Shown: piece by piece, positions 17,179-26,549 of the stretch | Layout of the letters: each line of letters opens with the position of its first letter | Numbering within the stretch: the first letter of the stretch is position 1 | Source: JACVRN01 sp963715565 | GTDB lineage: Bacteria; Acidobacteriota; Blastocatellia; Pyrinomonadales; Pyrinomonadaceae | DNA length: 64,000 bases | Assembly: GCA_963715565.1 (NCBI GenBank) | Contig: OY970256.1 | Location: 1,798,001 to 1,862,000 of the forward strand | Reading direction: 5' to 3' | Program-made: the position numbers and the translations under genes | The notes under the pieces: model-generated | The model's input: only the letters and a program-made list of their open reading frames with translations | Told to the model about the DNA's origin: nothing | The model's database searches: none

Positions 17179-17811
17179 ATGTCATACGATGAAGAACATC
17201 AGGAGAGACGCCGGATTGTGGTGGAGACACCGGCGGCCAGACGCGAGGTAGTCGAGACGCATGCCGTTCACGGCGTGCCGGAGCGACGCGGAGTCTCCAC
17301 AGGGGTCGTAGCCATCGTGGCGCTCGCAGCCGTTGTGCTGACGGCGATGGTGGTCTGGGCTTTGACAAGACCGAACGAAGACGAAATCAACATCAACGCG
17401 CGCTCGGCTGCGGTTCAGCCCACGCCCATCACGACGACGACCATTGTGCCCGTTCCTGTCACGCAACCGCAGCAGCCAGTGGTCATGCCTCCGACGACCA
17501 CGACGCAACCTATCATCGTGCCCGTCCCGGCGACGACGACAACCACTACGTCTTCGAGCACGGACACGTCCAGCGCGTCTAATGATTCGACCGTTCAATC
17601 AAACATCGAGAAGAAGCTTTCGGACGACCCCCAACTACGCGCGCTCGGCATCACCGTTTCGGTGTTGGACGGCAAGGTGACGCTGATGGGAACAGTCGAT
17701 TCGACCGCCATGAAGGACCGCATCGAACGGATGGCGCGAATCAAAGGCGTCAAGAGCGTGGATAACCAGATTGTCGTCACGAACGCCACAGATTCAAGAT
17801 CGCAGGACTAA
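17179..17811 (+). CDS. Membrane-anchored BON domain protein
   Basis: A 210-residue protein: a charged cytoplasmic N-terminus, one membrane helix (about 40-62, STGVVAIVALAAVVLTAMVV), a long Thr/Pro linker (about 78-130) and a C-terminal BON domain (about 138-203: NIEKKLSDDPQLRALGITVS, DGKVTLMGTVDS, GVKSVDNQIVV). BON domains bind phospholipid or outer-membrane components and often appear in osmotic-stress proteins. The linker would let the domain reach across the periplasm. A TAGGAGATAAAAG ribosome-binding site precedes the ATG. Confidence 0.88.
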   Translation: MSYDEEHQERRRIVVETPAARREVVETHAVHGVPERRGVSTGVVAIVALAAVVLTAMVVWALTRPNEDEININARSAAVQPTPITTTTIVPVPVTQPQQPVVMPPTTTTQPIIVPVPATTTTTTSSSTDTSSASNDSTVQSNIEKKLSDDPQLRALGITVSVLDGKVTLMGTVDSTAMKDRIERMARIKGVKSVDNQIVVTNATDSRSQD

Positions 17812-17835
17812 AAATCACTTGCGAGAATTCAAGCT

Positions 17836-18033
17836 CAGCCCCGCAAGGGGCGAAAGATAATAGCCCACGGCGTGAGCCGTGGGGACATGTGACGAATAAA
17901 GATTAAGAGCCCCTGAAAGGGGCGAAAGAAGTTCGGATTTCTTTCGCCCCTTTCAGGGGCTCTCTTCATGTTGAATGCCTGCTGTCCCACGGCTCACGCC
18001 GTGGGCTACTTTATTTCGCCCCTGACGGGGCTG
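17836..18033. repeat. Large nested palindrome (about 200 bp)
   Basis: Outer arms 17836-17886 and 17983-18033 are largely complementary (CAGCCCCGCAAGGGGCGAAA, then GCCCACGGCGTGAGCCGTGG); an inner pair about 17906-17930 and 17939-17963 (GAGCCCCTGAAAGGGGCGAA) is a further perfect palindrome. The arms themselves contain small palindromes. Architecture is like 44569-44771. Confidence 0.9.
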
Positions 18034-18050
18034 AAACTTTTTTCGCGCTC

Positions 18051-18920
18051 TCAGGCTTTGATGAAAGCGATGATGAAGCCCACCATCATGACGAACATGA
18101 AAAGCGCCGTCTCGCAGGCAAAGAGGATGACGGCCTTGATGCCCGTTCGAGTCCATGATTCCTTGTAGACCCTGCGTAAAGCAAACAGCAGGTAGACGAA
18201 GGCCACGGGGTAAAAGATATTTAGGACCATGGCCGGAAGCTTATAGCCGAAGGCGGTAGCGACGACGAAGGGGACGGCCATGAAAGCTTTATATAGAAAA
18301 TCGAACGAGTAGTAGTGCAAAGAAAAGATCAGGTGCTCGACGTAATACTTCTTCATCCCGAAGTATAAGGCGGAGAGAAACAGCCCCGACAGAAGGACGC
18401 TGGCGAATCGCAGGATGGCGGAATATTTCTCCGCCTTCTGCATCACCTTCTCGGCAAAGACGGCGGGCTCCAGACCCTTGCGCGCGGCTGTGGCAACGAA
18501 TCGCGGGTTGGCCGCGTTCATCCTCATGTCCGAGCTTCTGGCAGCCAGGAGCGGCCCCCACGCGAAGAGAAAGTAGATGGCGCTAATCGTCAGGTAAATC
18601 CGAATCGGGTTGATGTAACGCCCCTTGCGGCCCGCCACGTACTCTTCGGTCAGAAGTCCCGGTCGAAAGAGAAGCGCCCAGATGGTCTTGAAAATTTTGT
18701 TCGAATCGAGATGCGTAATTTCGTGCAGGAGGTGGCCGAAGAAGTGCTTGAGGGCAAACTCGTGATGATCAATTCTCTTCTGCCCGCAGCGATGGCAGTA
18801 CTTGCCTTCCAGCAACGCCCCGCAATTACGGCACTCCGTGGACGAAGAGACTTCTTCGATTGATACAACTTTTTCGGCTGCCGCAACAGTCGGCGCGACC
18901 GTTTCAATCTCGGTTGCCAA
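18051..18920 (-). CDS. DUF3667 family membrane protein
   Basis: A 289-residue protein. Near the N-terminus is a zinc ribbon (CRNCGALLEGKYCHRCGQ), then HEITHLDSNKIFKTIWALLF and RPGLLTEEYVAGRKGRYINP, the signature of DUF3667. Four to five hydrophobic segments follow. The function is unknown. The TTG start at 18920 is preferred to a TTG 11 codons earlier because GGGAGG lies 7 bases upstream of it. It is flanked by two palindromic elements. Confidence 0.85.
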   Translation of the reverse strand: MATEIETVAPTVAAAEKVVSIEEVSSSTECRNCGALLEGKYCHRCGQKRIDHHEFALKHFFGHLLHEITHLDSNKIFKTIWALLFRPGLLTEEYVAGRKGRYINPIRIYLTISAIYFLFAWGPLLAARSSDMRMNAANPRFVATAARKGLEPAVFAEKVMQKAEKYSAILRFASVLLSGLFLSALYFGMKKYYVEHLIFSLHYYSFDFLYKAFMAVPFVVATAFGYKLPAMVLNIFYPVAFVYLLFALRRVYKESWTRTGIKAVILFACETALFMFVMMVGFIIAFIKA

Positions 18921-18991
18921 GCATTGACCTCCCGGCGAGGAAAAATCCGTCAAACTCTATGCCCGATTGCTCACGAAAATCAAGGGAAAAT

Positions 18992-19067
18992 GCAAAAGTC
19001 AAAATGCAAAGTGCAGAAGTAAAGCATGTCTTTCTTTTCATTCTGCATTTTGCATTTTGACTTTTGC
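18992..19067. repeat. Intergenic word-repeat palindrome (GCAAAGT/GCAAAAGT type)
   Basis: Arms 18992-19016 and 19043-19067 are complementary over 25 bp with one mismatch. The centre contains TAAAGCATGTCTTTCTTTTC and ATTCTGC, the shared polarised core. Confidence 0.92.
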
Positions 19068-19265
19068 ACTTTCTTCCCACACTCCTCCCCGTTCACGCCC
19101 TTCGGCATTTTGATGAAGTGCCGGAAGCGAGAAGGGAGGGTAGAGCAAAAGTGCCGGTGGTTTAAAGCTTTCGCGCGTGCGAGGCTGTTGGAAATTTTTG
19201 GGCCAGCGATTCCGGCCTCGCCCGTCGGCTCCAGAGCGCGTCGTGAAGGCCGACACGCGGAGCGG

Positions 19266-19520
19266 CTAACGTCTCTTGACGCTCTTTTTCCCGCCTCTGC
19301 GTGCGCCCGTCGTGCGGCCTGCCGACGCTTTCGCGCCGCCTCCACGGGATGAGCGTGCGAGGCTGACGGTGACGCGGCCAGCGTTGTCCCGTCTGAAGAC
19401 TATGTAGTCGCCCGCGCGTGCTCCCAACTCTCTGACAAGCGGTGACGGAATTTTGCCGCGCAAGATTCCGGCATCGTCCGTCACCCTCGCTTGATATTCG
19501 TTGGCCTCTCTTCTTGCCAT
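19266..19520 (-). CDS. AbrB/SpoVT-like small DNA-binding protein
   Basis: An 84-residue protein. Residues about 10-52 (RVTDDAGILRGKIPSPLVRE, ARAGDYIVFRRDN) resemble a SpoVT-AbrB swapped-hairpin domain; the rest is a basic Gly/Arg/Lys/Ser tail suited to DNA contact. It may be a transcription regulator or a nucleoid-associated protein. GAAGGAGACCCACA precedes the ATG. It is followed by other small minus-strand genes without clear operon coupling. Confidence 0.65.
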   Translation of the reverse strand: MARREANEYQARVTDDAGILRGKIPSPLVRELGARAGDYIVFRRDNAGRVTVSLARSSRGGGAKASAGRTTGARRGGKKSVKRR

Positions 19521-19602
19521 TGTGGGTCTCCTTCAAATTGAGCAGGTGGGAAAGCTGTGCGCCCGCGCTTGATGGATGCGGCGGGCGCGGTTAGACGGCC
19601 TG

Positions 19603-19887
19603 TTAATATCCTTCGGTGTGCTGTCTGAGCCACTCGTCCACTTCCTCTTCGGAAGGCTCGCGCCCCAGCTCGTCACGCAGGCGACGGCGCACGTACTCGC
19701 GCTCGTCTTCTGCGGCCTCGTCCAATGAGGCATCTCCCTCCTCCTCCGGCGGCGCGTCTTCCGCAGACATGGAATGCTCGAAAGCTGTGCGGCCAGCAGC
19801 TTCAAGCACTCCGAAAGCTTCCGCTCGAAGCATTTGAGCTTCGAGACTCTTCATGAAAATCAAGCTTGTAGAATTGTGCAGCATCAT
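19603..19887 (-). CDS. Small acidic protein of unknown function
   Basis: A 94-residue, strongly acidic protein in its C-terminal half (EDAPPEEEGDASLDEAAEDE, then REYVRRRLRDELGREPSEEE). The final segment EPSEEEVDEWLRQHTEGY looks like a short helical module. No family is recognised. The first ATG at 19887 is used; Met12 is an alternative start. It may partner the basic AbrB-like protein downstream, but this is only suggested by opposite charge and position. Confidence 0.6.
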   Translation of the reverse strand: MMLHNSTSLIFMKSLEAQMLRAEAFGVLEAAGRTAFEHSMSAEDAPPEEEGDASLDEAAEDEREYVRRRLRDELGREPSEEEVDEWLRQHTEGY

Positions 19888-19983
19888 GGCAGAAAGTTTC
19901 CCCTTGTCTTTGAAGCACGGGCGGCGAGCCTGATTTTTGTGTCCGCGCGAGAGAGCACTAGAAAGATTCGCCCGACACCGTGA

Positions 19984-20412
19984 TTAAATCGCGAGCACAT
20001 GTATCTCGCCGGATGCGAGCGAGCTTTCAATAGCGATACTTTCATCTTCGCCTTCGAGCAGGACGCGGCGACCGTCGCCCGAAGCGTAAAAGCTCACTTC
20101 GCGTATCAAACATTCGACCGGCGCTTGATTCACACGCGCAAGCCCTGTCAAGTCGTCTTGATTGAGCCGCTCTATATCGTGGAGCAACTCTCTTTCCAAC
20201 TTCTCTTCCAGCTCAAGCTCCTCGACGGCCACGCCCTGCGGCAGGAGCGCCATCTCGCCGTCCAGATAAACGGTCCAGATAAATCCTATGTCGAGCACAA
20301 GATGCGCGGCCCCGTCCGTCAGGAAAAAACCCAGCACGGTTGCGCCCACAACGTGCGCGATAACGTGATCCTGATGACGGCTTGTTTCCAGCGGCAACCA
20401 TTCGACCGTCAT
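19984..20412 (-). CDS. Protein of unknown function
   Basis: A 142-residue protein with no recognised domain. It is acidic, begins MTVEWLPLETSRHQDHVIAH and has a hydrophobic stretch (VVGATVLGFFLTDGAAHLVL). The ATG at 20412 is preferred; the frame is open further upstream from a TTG but would overlap the preceding gene. It follows 20459-20926 on the same strand by about 45 bases, so the two may form an operon. Confidence 0.6.
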   Translation of the reverse strand: MTVEWLPLETSRHQDHVIAHVVGATVLGFFLTDGAAHLVLDIGFIWTVYLDGEMALLPQGVAVEELELEEKLERELLHDIERLNQDDLTGLARVNQAPVECLIREVSFYASGDGRRVLLEGEDESIAIESSLASGEIHVLAI

Positions 20413-20458
20413 CACGCGCGCGCCCCTTTGCTCCTTTTGATGACAAAGAAATTCTCGC

Positions 20459-20926
20459 TCAGAAAACAAAACAGAGGTCGTATTTCTCGCCCGGCAAATC
20501 TATATAGAGCTTGTGCTCGTCTGCGTCAATCTTGATGATGTCCTGGCAGATGAGCACAAAGACGCGCTTGCAGCCGCGTAGCGCCGCGCCTTCGGCAAAC
20601 TTCAGCGTCAGGGAGCTTATCGTCGTCACGTAATCCCCTGCGAGCCGTTCTGGAACCACAATCGTCAAGCCTTCTTCGGTGCGCAATTCCTGCGCGCGCC
20701 CCGTGTTCTCGAATTCGCCGTGTGATGCGGAGCGCGGGCTGAACCTGACCATGCCGCGCGACTGCAATTTCGCCTGCTCCGATTTTTCGAGCGGCAGCCC
20801 GAAGGTCACAAATATCTCCGCCAGCGCGATGGTGAACTCGCCCGTCGCGTGCGCGTCTGAAATTCTTTTGATTAATGCGAGGACGGGCGCTCTGAGTTCA
20901 GGGCGCGCAACGCATTCGACAAGCAT
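20459..20926 (-). CDS. Protein of unknown function
   Basis: A 155-residue soluble protein (MLVECVARPELRAPVLALIK; C-terminus ICQDIIKIDADEHKLYIDLP). No family is recognised. It ends in an unusually hydrophobic CFVF. It probably heads a two-gene unit with the next gene downstream. Composition matches the neighbouring genes, so it appears native. Confidence 0.6.
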   Translation of the reverse strand: MLVECVARPELRAPVLALIKRISDAHATGEFTIALAEIFVTFGLPLEKSEQAKLQSRGMVRFSPRSASHGEFENTGRAQELRTEEGLTIVVPERLAGDYVTTISSLTLKFAEGAALRGCKRVFVLICQDIIKIDADEHKLYIDLPGEKYDLCFVF

Positions 20927-21022
20927 CTACAGCCCCCACTCTTCACTGCTACCAGATAGGCTGGCTTCTTTCGTGCCGCATACTACACTCGACAGTCTGC
21001 GCGCGCAAGAGAGAAGTTAAAA

Positions 21023-21105
21023 GCAATGCAAAGCGCAAAGTGCAAAATGATAAATTAAAAAAAGCTCTTTCTTTTCATTCATCATTTTGCACTTTGCACT
21101 TTGCA
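21023..21105. repeat. Intergenic word-repeat palindrome (GCAAAGT type)
   Basis: Arms 21023-21049 and 21079-21105 are complementary over 27 bp with one mismatch. The centre reads TTAAAAAAAGCTCTTTCTTT and TCATTCATC, the shared core. Confidence 0.95.
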
Positions 21106-21113
21106 TTCTCTTT

Positions 21114-22397
21114 TCATCTTTTTCCCTCGTACTTCATGAGGTGTGTCGCCCTGAGGGCGGCGACGATGGCGGCGACGACGCAGCCGACGCCGCCCGTGAT
21201 GACGGCGAGGGGCGCGCCGATGAGATGCGCCACCGCGCCCGCTTCCATCTCGCCCAACTGCGGCCCGCCCATAAAGAAGATCATGTTGACGCTCGTCATA
21301 CGCCCGCGCAGAAAGTTAGGCGTGACCAACTGGCGAATGGTCTGCCGTAGAACCGTGCTCACGGTATCGGCAGCGCCCGTCACGGCGAGCATCAGCACCG
21401 AGAGCCAGAAGACGCGCGAGAAACCGAAGGCGATGGTTGCCGCGCCGTAGACGGCGACGGATGCGACGACCACAGCGCCCTGACGGCGTAGATTGCCGAA
21501 CCGGGCCATGACGAGCGCGGCAAGAAGCGCGCCTGCTGCCGGTGCAGCCGAGAGTATGCCAAAGCCACGCGCGCCGACGTGAAGAATCTCTTCCGCGAAA
21601 ATCGGCAGGAGCGCCGTCGCCGAAGCGAAAAACGTGGCGATGAAATCGAGCGTCATCGTCTGCACGATGATGGGCGTGCGCCACACGAAGCGCAATCCTT
21701 CAAGGAGTGCGCTCCAACTGACGCGCGAAGCTTCCTTCGCTTCGTCATCTTCTTCGACGCTGCCTTTTGCGCGCATCATCAGGAGCGCCGCGATGACGGC
21801 CAGAAACGAGAGCGCGTTGACCGCGTAAACAATCGCCGGGCTGTAGGAAGCAAGCAGGCGTCCCGCTATGGCCGGGCCTCCGATCATGGAAAGCTGAAAG
21901 ACAATCAAGCCTAGGCTGACGGCGTTGGGAAATTCTTCGGGCGGGACAAGCGAGGGCAAGAGTGCCTGTCGAGCCGGATTGTCAAAAGCGATGGCCGCAG
22001 AAGAAATCGCCGTCAGGACATAGAGCGGCCAGACGCTTTTCAATCCGGACCATGTAAAGAGCGCAAGCGCGGCTGCGCTCAACATCATCAAGGCTTGCGT
22101 CACCATCATCAGCCGCTTGCGGTTGACGGCATCGGCCACCACGCCGCCCATCAGCGAGCAGATGATAATCGGCACGACGCGCACAAGGCCCACGACGCCG
22201 AGCGCGAGTGCCGATTTGGTCAGGATGTAGACGTGCCAGTTGATGGCGACGAGCTGCATCTGCGAGCCCGTGCCGGAGATGAGCTGGCCCAGCCAGAGCA
22301 GGCGAAAATCTCTGTGACGAAGTGCGTTGAAGGATGAGCGACGTGGCCGGGAGACGTTCTCGGTGCTTTGGGTCGGAGCAGGTTCAGGCGCGGGCAT
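21114..22397 (-). CDS. MFS transporter, EntS-like exporter family
   Basis: A 427-residue inner-membrane protein with about 12 hydrophobic segments. RDFRLLWLGQLISGTGSQMQ at the first helix and GGVVADAVNRKRLMMVTQAL in the loop after TM2 place it in the MFS_3 group, a paralogue of 11529-12878. SSAAIAFDNPARQALLPSLV is typical of this group. Substrate unknown. The gene ends 9 bases before a palindromic repeat. Confidence 0.9.
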   Translation of the reverse strand: MPAPEPAPTQSTENVSRPRRSSFNALRHRDFRLLWLGQLISGTGSQMQLVAINWHVYILTKSALALGVVGLVRVVPIIICSLMGGVVADAVNRKRLMMVTQALMMLSAAALALFTWSGLKSVWPLYVLTAISSAAIAFDNPARQALLPSLVPPEEFPNAVSLGLIVFQLSMIGGPAIAGRLLASYSPAIVYAVNALSFLAVIAALLMMRAKGSVEEDDEAKEASRVSWSALLEGLRFVWRTPIIVQTMTLDFIATFFASATALLPIFAEEILHVGARGFGILSAAPAAGALLAALVMARFGNLRRQGAVVVASVAVYGAATIAFGFSRVFWLSVLMLAVTGAADTVSTVLRQTIRQLVTPNFLRGRMTSVNMIFFMGGPQLGEMEAGAVAHLIGAPLAVITGGVGCVVAAIVAALRATHLMKYEGKR

Positions 22398-22481
22398 GCG
22401 GTAATTAAGTTACAGCTTTCGCGCCGCAAACTCAAAGCGCGCGGGCTCTGCTCGTGAGTCTTTTGGATGATGAAAGAGAAG

Positions 22482-23264
22482 CTATTTGAGGAGCGTGCTC
22501 TGCGAGGCCAGGAGCTGCCAGCGACCGTCGCGGCGCACGAAAGTATCCGTGATTTGCTGTCGCTCTAAACTGGTCGCGCTTCTGAAAGTGATGACGGCGC
22601 TCAGCGTCGCGTTTGTTTCGCCGCGACTTAAGAGACGCGGGTTGTCTATAGACCATGACGTGACCGAAGGCATAGCCTCGGTAGAGTAGAGCGTCTGCGT
22701 CTTGTTGTAGAACTTGCCGTCGGCTCCCGTGCCCGTGTAGTCGTCTGCAAGGATGCGCGTGATGGTCTCCTTGTCGCCCTTGATGCTGGCGTTGGTCATC
22801 TGCGACTCAAGCTCTTTCAGCTCCGCGAGGACAGCCTCCTCGCCGTGCGTCTTGACGCTCGCGGTCTGAGCAGGCTGGCTCGCTTGAGTCTGTACAGAAG
22901 ATGTTTTTCCGTTAAAGGTGACGACGGCGAAACCTATGCCTAAACCTGTGACGAGCAGGAGCAAGCCGCCGAGGATCATTAAGAGAGGGCTGCGCTTGGG
23001 CGACGGTGTTTCGCTTGATGTGGAAACGGACGGCGCGGATTGCGGCGGCCACGAGGCCTGACCGGACCAACTGCCGGAATTGACATCCGGGCGCAGCTCC
23101 TTAGAGAGCGAGGGATTGCTGACGATGGTGTCCGTGGGCGCGAACATGGTCGGCGCCGACTCAAGCTCTGCGGGCGCGTCCCGCACGAGCCGCGCGCCTT
23201 CTCTGGTGCAAAAGGTTTGCGCGTCATCGTCGTAAGTGTTCTGGCAGGCGGGGCAGCGTTTCAT
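22482..23264 (-). CDS. Zinc-ribbon membrane protein with DUF4440/NTF2-like domain
   Basis: A 260-residue protein. An N-terminal ribbon (CPACQNTYDDDAQTFCTREG) precedes a Pro/Ser-rich linker, one membrane helix (LLMILGGLLLLVTGLGIGFA, about 94-114) and an extracytoplasmic NTF2-like domain (about 140-258: ELKELESQMTNASIKGDKET, LADDYTGTGADGKF, FVRRDGRWQLLASQSTLL) resembling DUF4440/SnoaL. No catalytic function can be assigned. Confidence 0.8.
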   Translation of the reverse strand: MKRCPACQNTYDDDAQTFCTREGARLVRDAPAELESAPTMFAPTDTIVSNPSLSKELRPDVNSGSWSGQASWPPQSAPSVSTSSETPSPKRSPLLMILGGLLLLVTGLGIGFAVVTFNGKTSSVQTQASQPAQTASVKTHGEEAVLAELKELESQMTNASIKGDKETITRILADDYTGTGADGKFYNKTQTLYSTEAMPSVTSWSIDNPRLLSRGETNATLSAVITFRSATSLERQQITDTFVRRDGRWQLLASQSTLLK

Positions 23265-23513
23265 TTTTTTGACGCCTCTTGTGTAAGGATTCCGGGCTGC
23301 GAAGGCGGGCGCTACTTTACCACAGGAGCCGCGCGCGAGAAATGTAGAGTCGCTCTATAGATTTTCAATGCCGATATGCCCTCACTCTTTTATGCAAAGC
23401 TTTACGGCAGCGGCGACGCCGTTGTATGCTCGCGATTCAAACGGCAAGCCGCGAGACTTCATGCTTGGAAATTCCGTCCGTCAGAGCTTTCGACCCGCGA
23501 GGAGATTTGGATA

Positions 23514-24341
23514 ATGAAGATGCCCCTTCTATTTGTACGTTCCGCTTTTTTAATCACAGCCCTCTTTGTAGCCTCGGATGCCGCGTGGGCGCAGCGCCGA
23601 CCTGTTTCGACCACGCCCGCGACGACCGGCACAGCGCCCGCACCGGCTTCGACCTCGACGGCGGGCAGCGTGGGCGGCGCGGCTTCGGCCAAACGCACGT
23701 CGAAGAAGAACACCGGCAAAGCTGCCACAAAGACCGGCACGCGACGCACGGGCACGCAGCCCTCAGCACCTGCGGAAGACACATCTCTTGCAAGTGAAGC
23801 TGACGAGAATACGAATCGCGGCGACGCTTTCGCAGACGAGGGCCGCTACGATCAAGCGGCTGAAGCTTACAAGCAGTCGTTGCGCTCAAATTCCAACAAC
23901 GGCTACGCGCTTCAAGGTCTGGGCGATGCTTACCTGAACATGGGACGCCCGGAAAGCGCCATCGAGACGTACAAACAATTAACGCGCGTGCGGCCACGCA
24001 ACGCGGACGGCTGGTACAGCCTGGGCGATGCCTACAGCTACCTTGGTCGCTACGGCGAATCGCTCAATCCTTACAAGCAGGCGATTGCCTTGCGGCCCAC
24101 TTTCGCCGAAGCCTACTACGGTCTGGGCGAGGCTTATCGCTTTCTGGAAATCAACGAGCAGGCAGCAGCGCAGCTCAAGCAGGCGATTCGTCACAAGCCG
24201 GATTACGCCGCAGCTTATTACAGCCTCGGCATGACTTATATAGAGCTTGGCGACAAAACAGCCGCGATGGAGCAGTACAACTCGCTGAAAAGTTTGGATG
24301 AGCATCTGGCGAACAAGCTCTACACTTCGATTAATAGATAA
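23514..24341 (+). CDS. Secreted TPR-repeat protein
   Basis: A 275-residue protein with a signal peptide (MKMPLLFVRSAFLITALFVA, cleavage near AWA-Q), an Ala/Thr/Lys-rich low-complexity linker and at least four TPR repeats (EAYKQSLRSNSNNGYALQGL, DAYLNMGRPESAIETYKQLT, DGWYSLGDAYSYLGRYGESL, AYYGLGEAYRFLEINEQAAA). TPRs mediate protein binding, here in the periplasm. The ATG at 23514 has GAGGAG 9 bases upstream and gives a clean signal peptide; the longer frame from 23376 does not. Confidence 0.85.
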   Translation: MKMPLLFVRSAFLITALFVASDAAWAQRRPVSTTPATTGTAPAPASTSTAGSVGGAASAKRTSKKNTGKAATKTGTRRTGTQPSAPAEDTSLASEADENTNRGDAFADEGRYDQAAEAYKQSLRSNSNNGYALQGLGDAYLNMGRPESAIETYKQLTRVRPRNADGWYSLGDAYSYLGRYGESLNPYKQAIALRPTFAEAYYGLGEAYRFLEINEQAAAQLKQAIRHKPDYAAAYYSLGMTYIELGDKTAAMEQYNSLKSLDEHLANKLYTSINR

Positions 24342-24435
24342 GGGAAAAGTCGCGCACGGCTCATCCCGGTCGCTCCCTTCACCTGTGCGCTCGCTCTTGA
24401 ACGTCTAATCAAAGGATTCTCTCTCGCTGTAGATT

Positions 24436-25566
24436 GTGAAACCCGTAATCTATCTTTCGCTGACGGACGATTGGGAGCTGCGCGGCAATGGTTCCGGCTC
24501 GATTGAAGAGATTCAATTCCGGCCCATGCGCGAGATGGTCCAAATTTATAACCGCCACAACGTGCGCTCGACCTTTAACGCGGAGGTGATGCAACAGCTC
24601 ACCTTCAGACAATTCGAGCTGGAATTTCCGGAGCTGCGCGTCCTTGCAGACCGTTGGGACGAGCACGTACGCGAAGCATTTAAAGCGGGCCACGACGTAC
24701 AGCTTCATCTTCATACACAATGGACAAAGGCCGCGTACGCGGACGGGCAATGGAGCTTGTCTGGCGACTGGTCAATCCTCAACTATGACGAGCAGACTGC
24801 TTTCAAGCTCCTGAGCGCCGGGCGCGACTATCTTGAAAATCTACTGCGTCCCATCAATCCCTCTTACAGATGCGTCTCTTTTCGCGCAGGCTCAAGCGTG
24901 ATTGCGCCCTCGCCTTTTATCCTACGCACACTCGCGCGCGCAGGCATCAAGCTGGACATGAGCATCGTCGGCGGGATGTATCACGACACGCGTCATCTGA
25001 CGGTTGATTACCGCGATTGCGAAGAAGATTTTTTGCCCTTTTACCCGCGCATGACGGACGCGCGCCGCGTCTCAAGCGAAGAGGAAGAGATCGTTTGCGT
25101 TCCCGTACAGCATTTCTACGGCTCGCGCCGCGAGTTCGGCAAAGCTCTTGCAAAGTATGCTTGCCGCCGCGCGACATCTCGAACACAGGGCAACAAACTT
25201 TCTACGGACGCTTACGCGCGCGACGAATGGAGGGAAAAGCGGCACGCCTCAAAGCTGCTGCTGGCTTATGACAAATCGCTCGCACCCTTTTTGAAGGGCT
25301 GGTATCTGACCGCGGATTTGAGCCGTCTCAACTACGCATTGATGCATGAGATGCTCGATTCTATTCGACTGCGTGCGCGCCGCACGGGCCTCGCCCAAGT
25401 GCCCGCCGTGCTCGCCAACCACTCGAAAGACATCAAAGATTTCGACGCGATAGAGCGCTTCATCCGTGAAGCAGCCGCAAGCGAAGACATCAGATTCATC
25501 ACGCAGACTGAACTGGTCGAGAAACTTGAAAGAGGCGAGTTTCCAATCAGAAAGGTTTCAGCATAA
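24436..25566 (+). CDS. Polysaccharide deacetylase-like (NodB superfamily) protein
   Basis: A 376-residue protein starting at a GTG (24436). The opening YLSLTDDWELRGN carries the Asp pair typical of the NodB metal site and DVQLHLHTQW supplies the HxxxH-like metal ligands; SFRAGSS (residue about 155) fits the third motif. Such enzymes remove N-acetyl groups from cell-surface glycans. No signal peptide is visible, so it would act on a cytoplasmic precursor. It is convergent with the ACP/KAS III/AAC(3) operon (32 bases between stops), which suggests a shared role in surface-sugar modification. Confidence 0.72.
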   Translation: MKPVIYLSLTDDWELRGNGSGSIEEIQFRPMREMVQIYNRHNVRSTFNAEVMQQLTFRQFELEFPELRVLADRWDEHVREAFKAGHDVQLHLHTQWTKAAYADGQWSLSGDWSILNYDEQTAFKLLSAGRDYLENLLRPINPSYRCVSFRAGSSVIAPSPFILRTLARAGIKLDMSIVGGMYHDTRHLTVDYRDCEEDFLPFYPRMTDARRVSSEEEEIVCVPVQHFYGSRREFGKALAKYACRRATSRTQGNKLSTDAYARDEWREKRHASKLLLAYDKSLAPFLKGWYLTADLSRLNYALMHEMLDSIRLRARRTGLAQVPAVLANHSKDIKDFDAIERFIREAAASEDIRFITQTELVEKLERGEFPIRKVSA

Positions 25567-25598
25567 AGGATGAGGTGTGCGCGTCGGCCTACTGCTTA

Positions 25599-26513
25599 TC
25601 AAATTCCGAGACGTGCTTTCCACTCTTTTGAATACACAGCCTTATCAAACGGCGTGATGCCCTGCTCGGCCAGCTTCACCATCGCGTCAAAGAGCGGCGC
25701 GGCGTCGGCCTTGAAGAATCTCATCCCTTTAATCATGAGATCGCAGGCAATCTCTTTTGAGACGTGCGCCTTCATGTAAGCGGGGACATCGGAGCCGACC
25801 TTTCGCATGTCCTGCGCGTAGGTTCGCACAACCTCGACCTCGCCTTCGTAATTGACGCAACGGGCTTCAAAAAGCTCGTCGTGATAAATACGCACGGGAT
25901 AATCTTTATGGAGCGCATCGCAGGTCGTGTAAACAAAAGTCAGCTTGTTGGTCCACGTTCCCAGTCCCACGATTTTCGCTCCACGCTCCACGAGCTTATG
26001 AAAGGGGCTCGGCGTGTCGTAAGGGTAAGGCGAATGTTGATGCGTCGCCGTTAGCTCGTGCGCGAGCGGGCCTATGGCGCACACGGATTTGGTCGGATGC
26101 AGGCTTCTCAGAGCGCCGCGCTGGCGACGTGCAAACTCCGTCAGGAGACCTATATAGGAAGGCGTGCGGCGAACGTCGAACACCGTCCCTTGTTGAAGAT
26201 ATTCGTAGGAAGAAATTTTTCGATTCGGGAAAGTCGGAAAGAGAATCGTGCCCTGCGCTCCAACCCGTTCGCGTACAAGTGAAAGAATTCTGTAGAAAGG
26301 AAAGTCTAAATTAAGCTGGTCGGTGGAGCTGTGGACGAAGACCACGTCGCCTGTTTCCAGGCGCAGGTCGTGCGCCAGAATGTGCTCGAAATCCTGCTCT
26401 GTGAGCTGCGGCAGCCGCGCCACGCGCGCACGATCCAGCCGCTTTCGGGTGCGAGCGATTCTTTCATACGCGCCGCGCGGCAGGATTTTTCTGGCAACAT
26501 CTCGAAGACTCAT
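25599..26513 (-). CDS. AAC(3) family N-acyltransferase
   Basis: A 304-residue member of the aminoglycoside 3-N-acetyltransferase fold, which transfers acyl groups to amines. VFVHSSTDQLNLDFPFYRIL and RSLHPTKSVCAIGPLAHELT, then SPYPYDTPSPFHKLVERGAK and GLGTWTNKLTFVYTTCDAL, follow the family pattern. The gene lies 36 bases behind a KAS III gene and after an acyl carrier protein gene, so a role in biosynthesis with an ACP-bound donor is more likely than antibiotic resistance. This is inference from context. A basic N-terminal extension (ARKILPRGAYERIARTRKRL) is longer than usual. Confidence 0.82.
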   Translation of the reverse strand: MSLRDVARKILPRGAYERIARTRKRLDRARVARLPQLTEQDFEHILAHDLRLETGDVVFVHSSTDQLNLDFPFYRILSLVRERVGAQGTILFPTFPNRKISSYEYLQQGTVFDVRRTPSYIGLLTEFARRQRGALRSLHPTKSVCAIGPLAHELTATHQHSPYPYDTPSPFHKLVERGAKIVGLGTWTNKLTFVYTTCDALHKDYPVRIYHDELFEARCVNYEGEVEVVRTYAQDMRKVGSDVPAYMKAHVSKEIACDLMIKGMRFFKADAAPLFDAMVKLAEQGITPFDKAVYSKEWKARLGI

Positions 26514-26549
26514 CTGACAGCTTTCCGCGCGCCGTGCGCCAGCTTTCTT

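Noticed and set aside
25599..26513. Antibiotic-resistance gene call for the AAC(3)-family protein
   Set aside because: Its operon with ACP and KAS III and its basic N-terminal extension point to biosynthesis; family membership alone does not show resistance.
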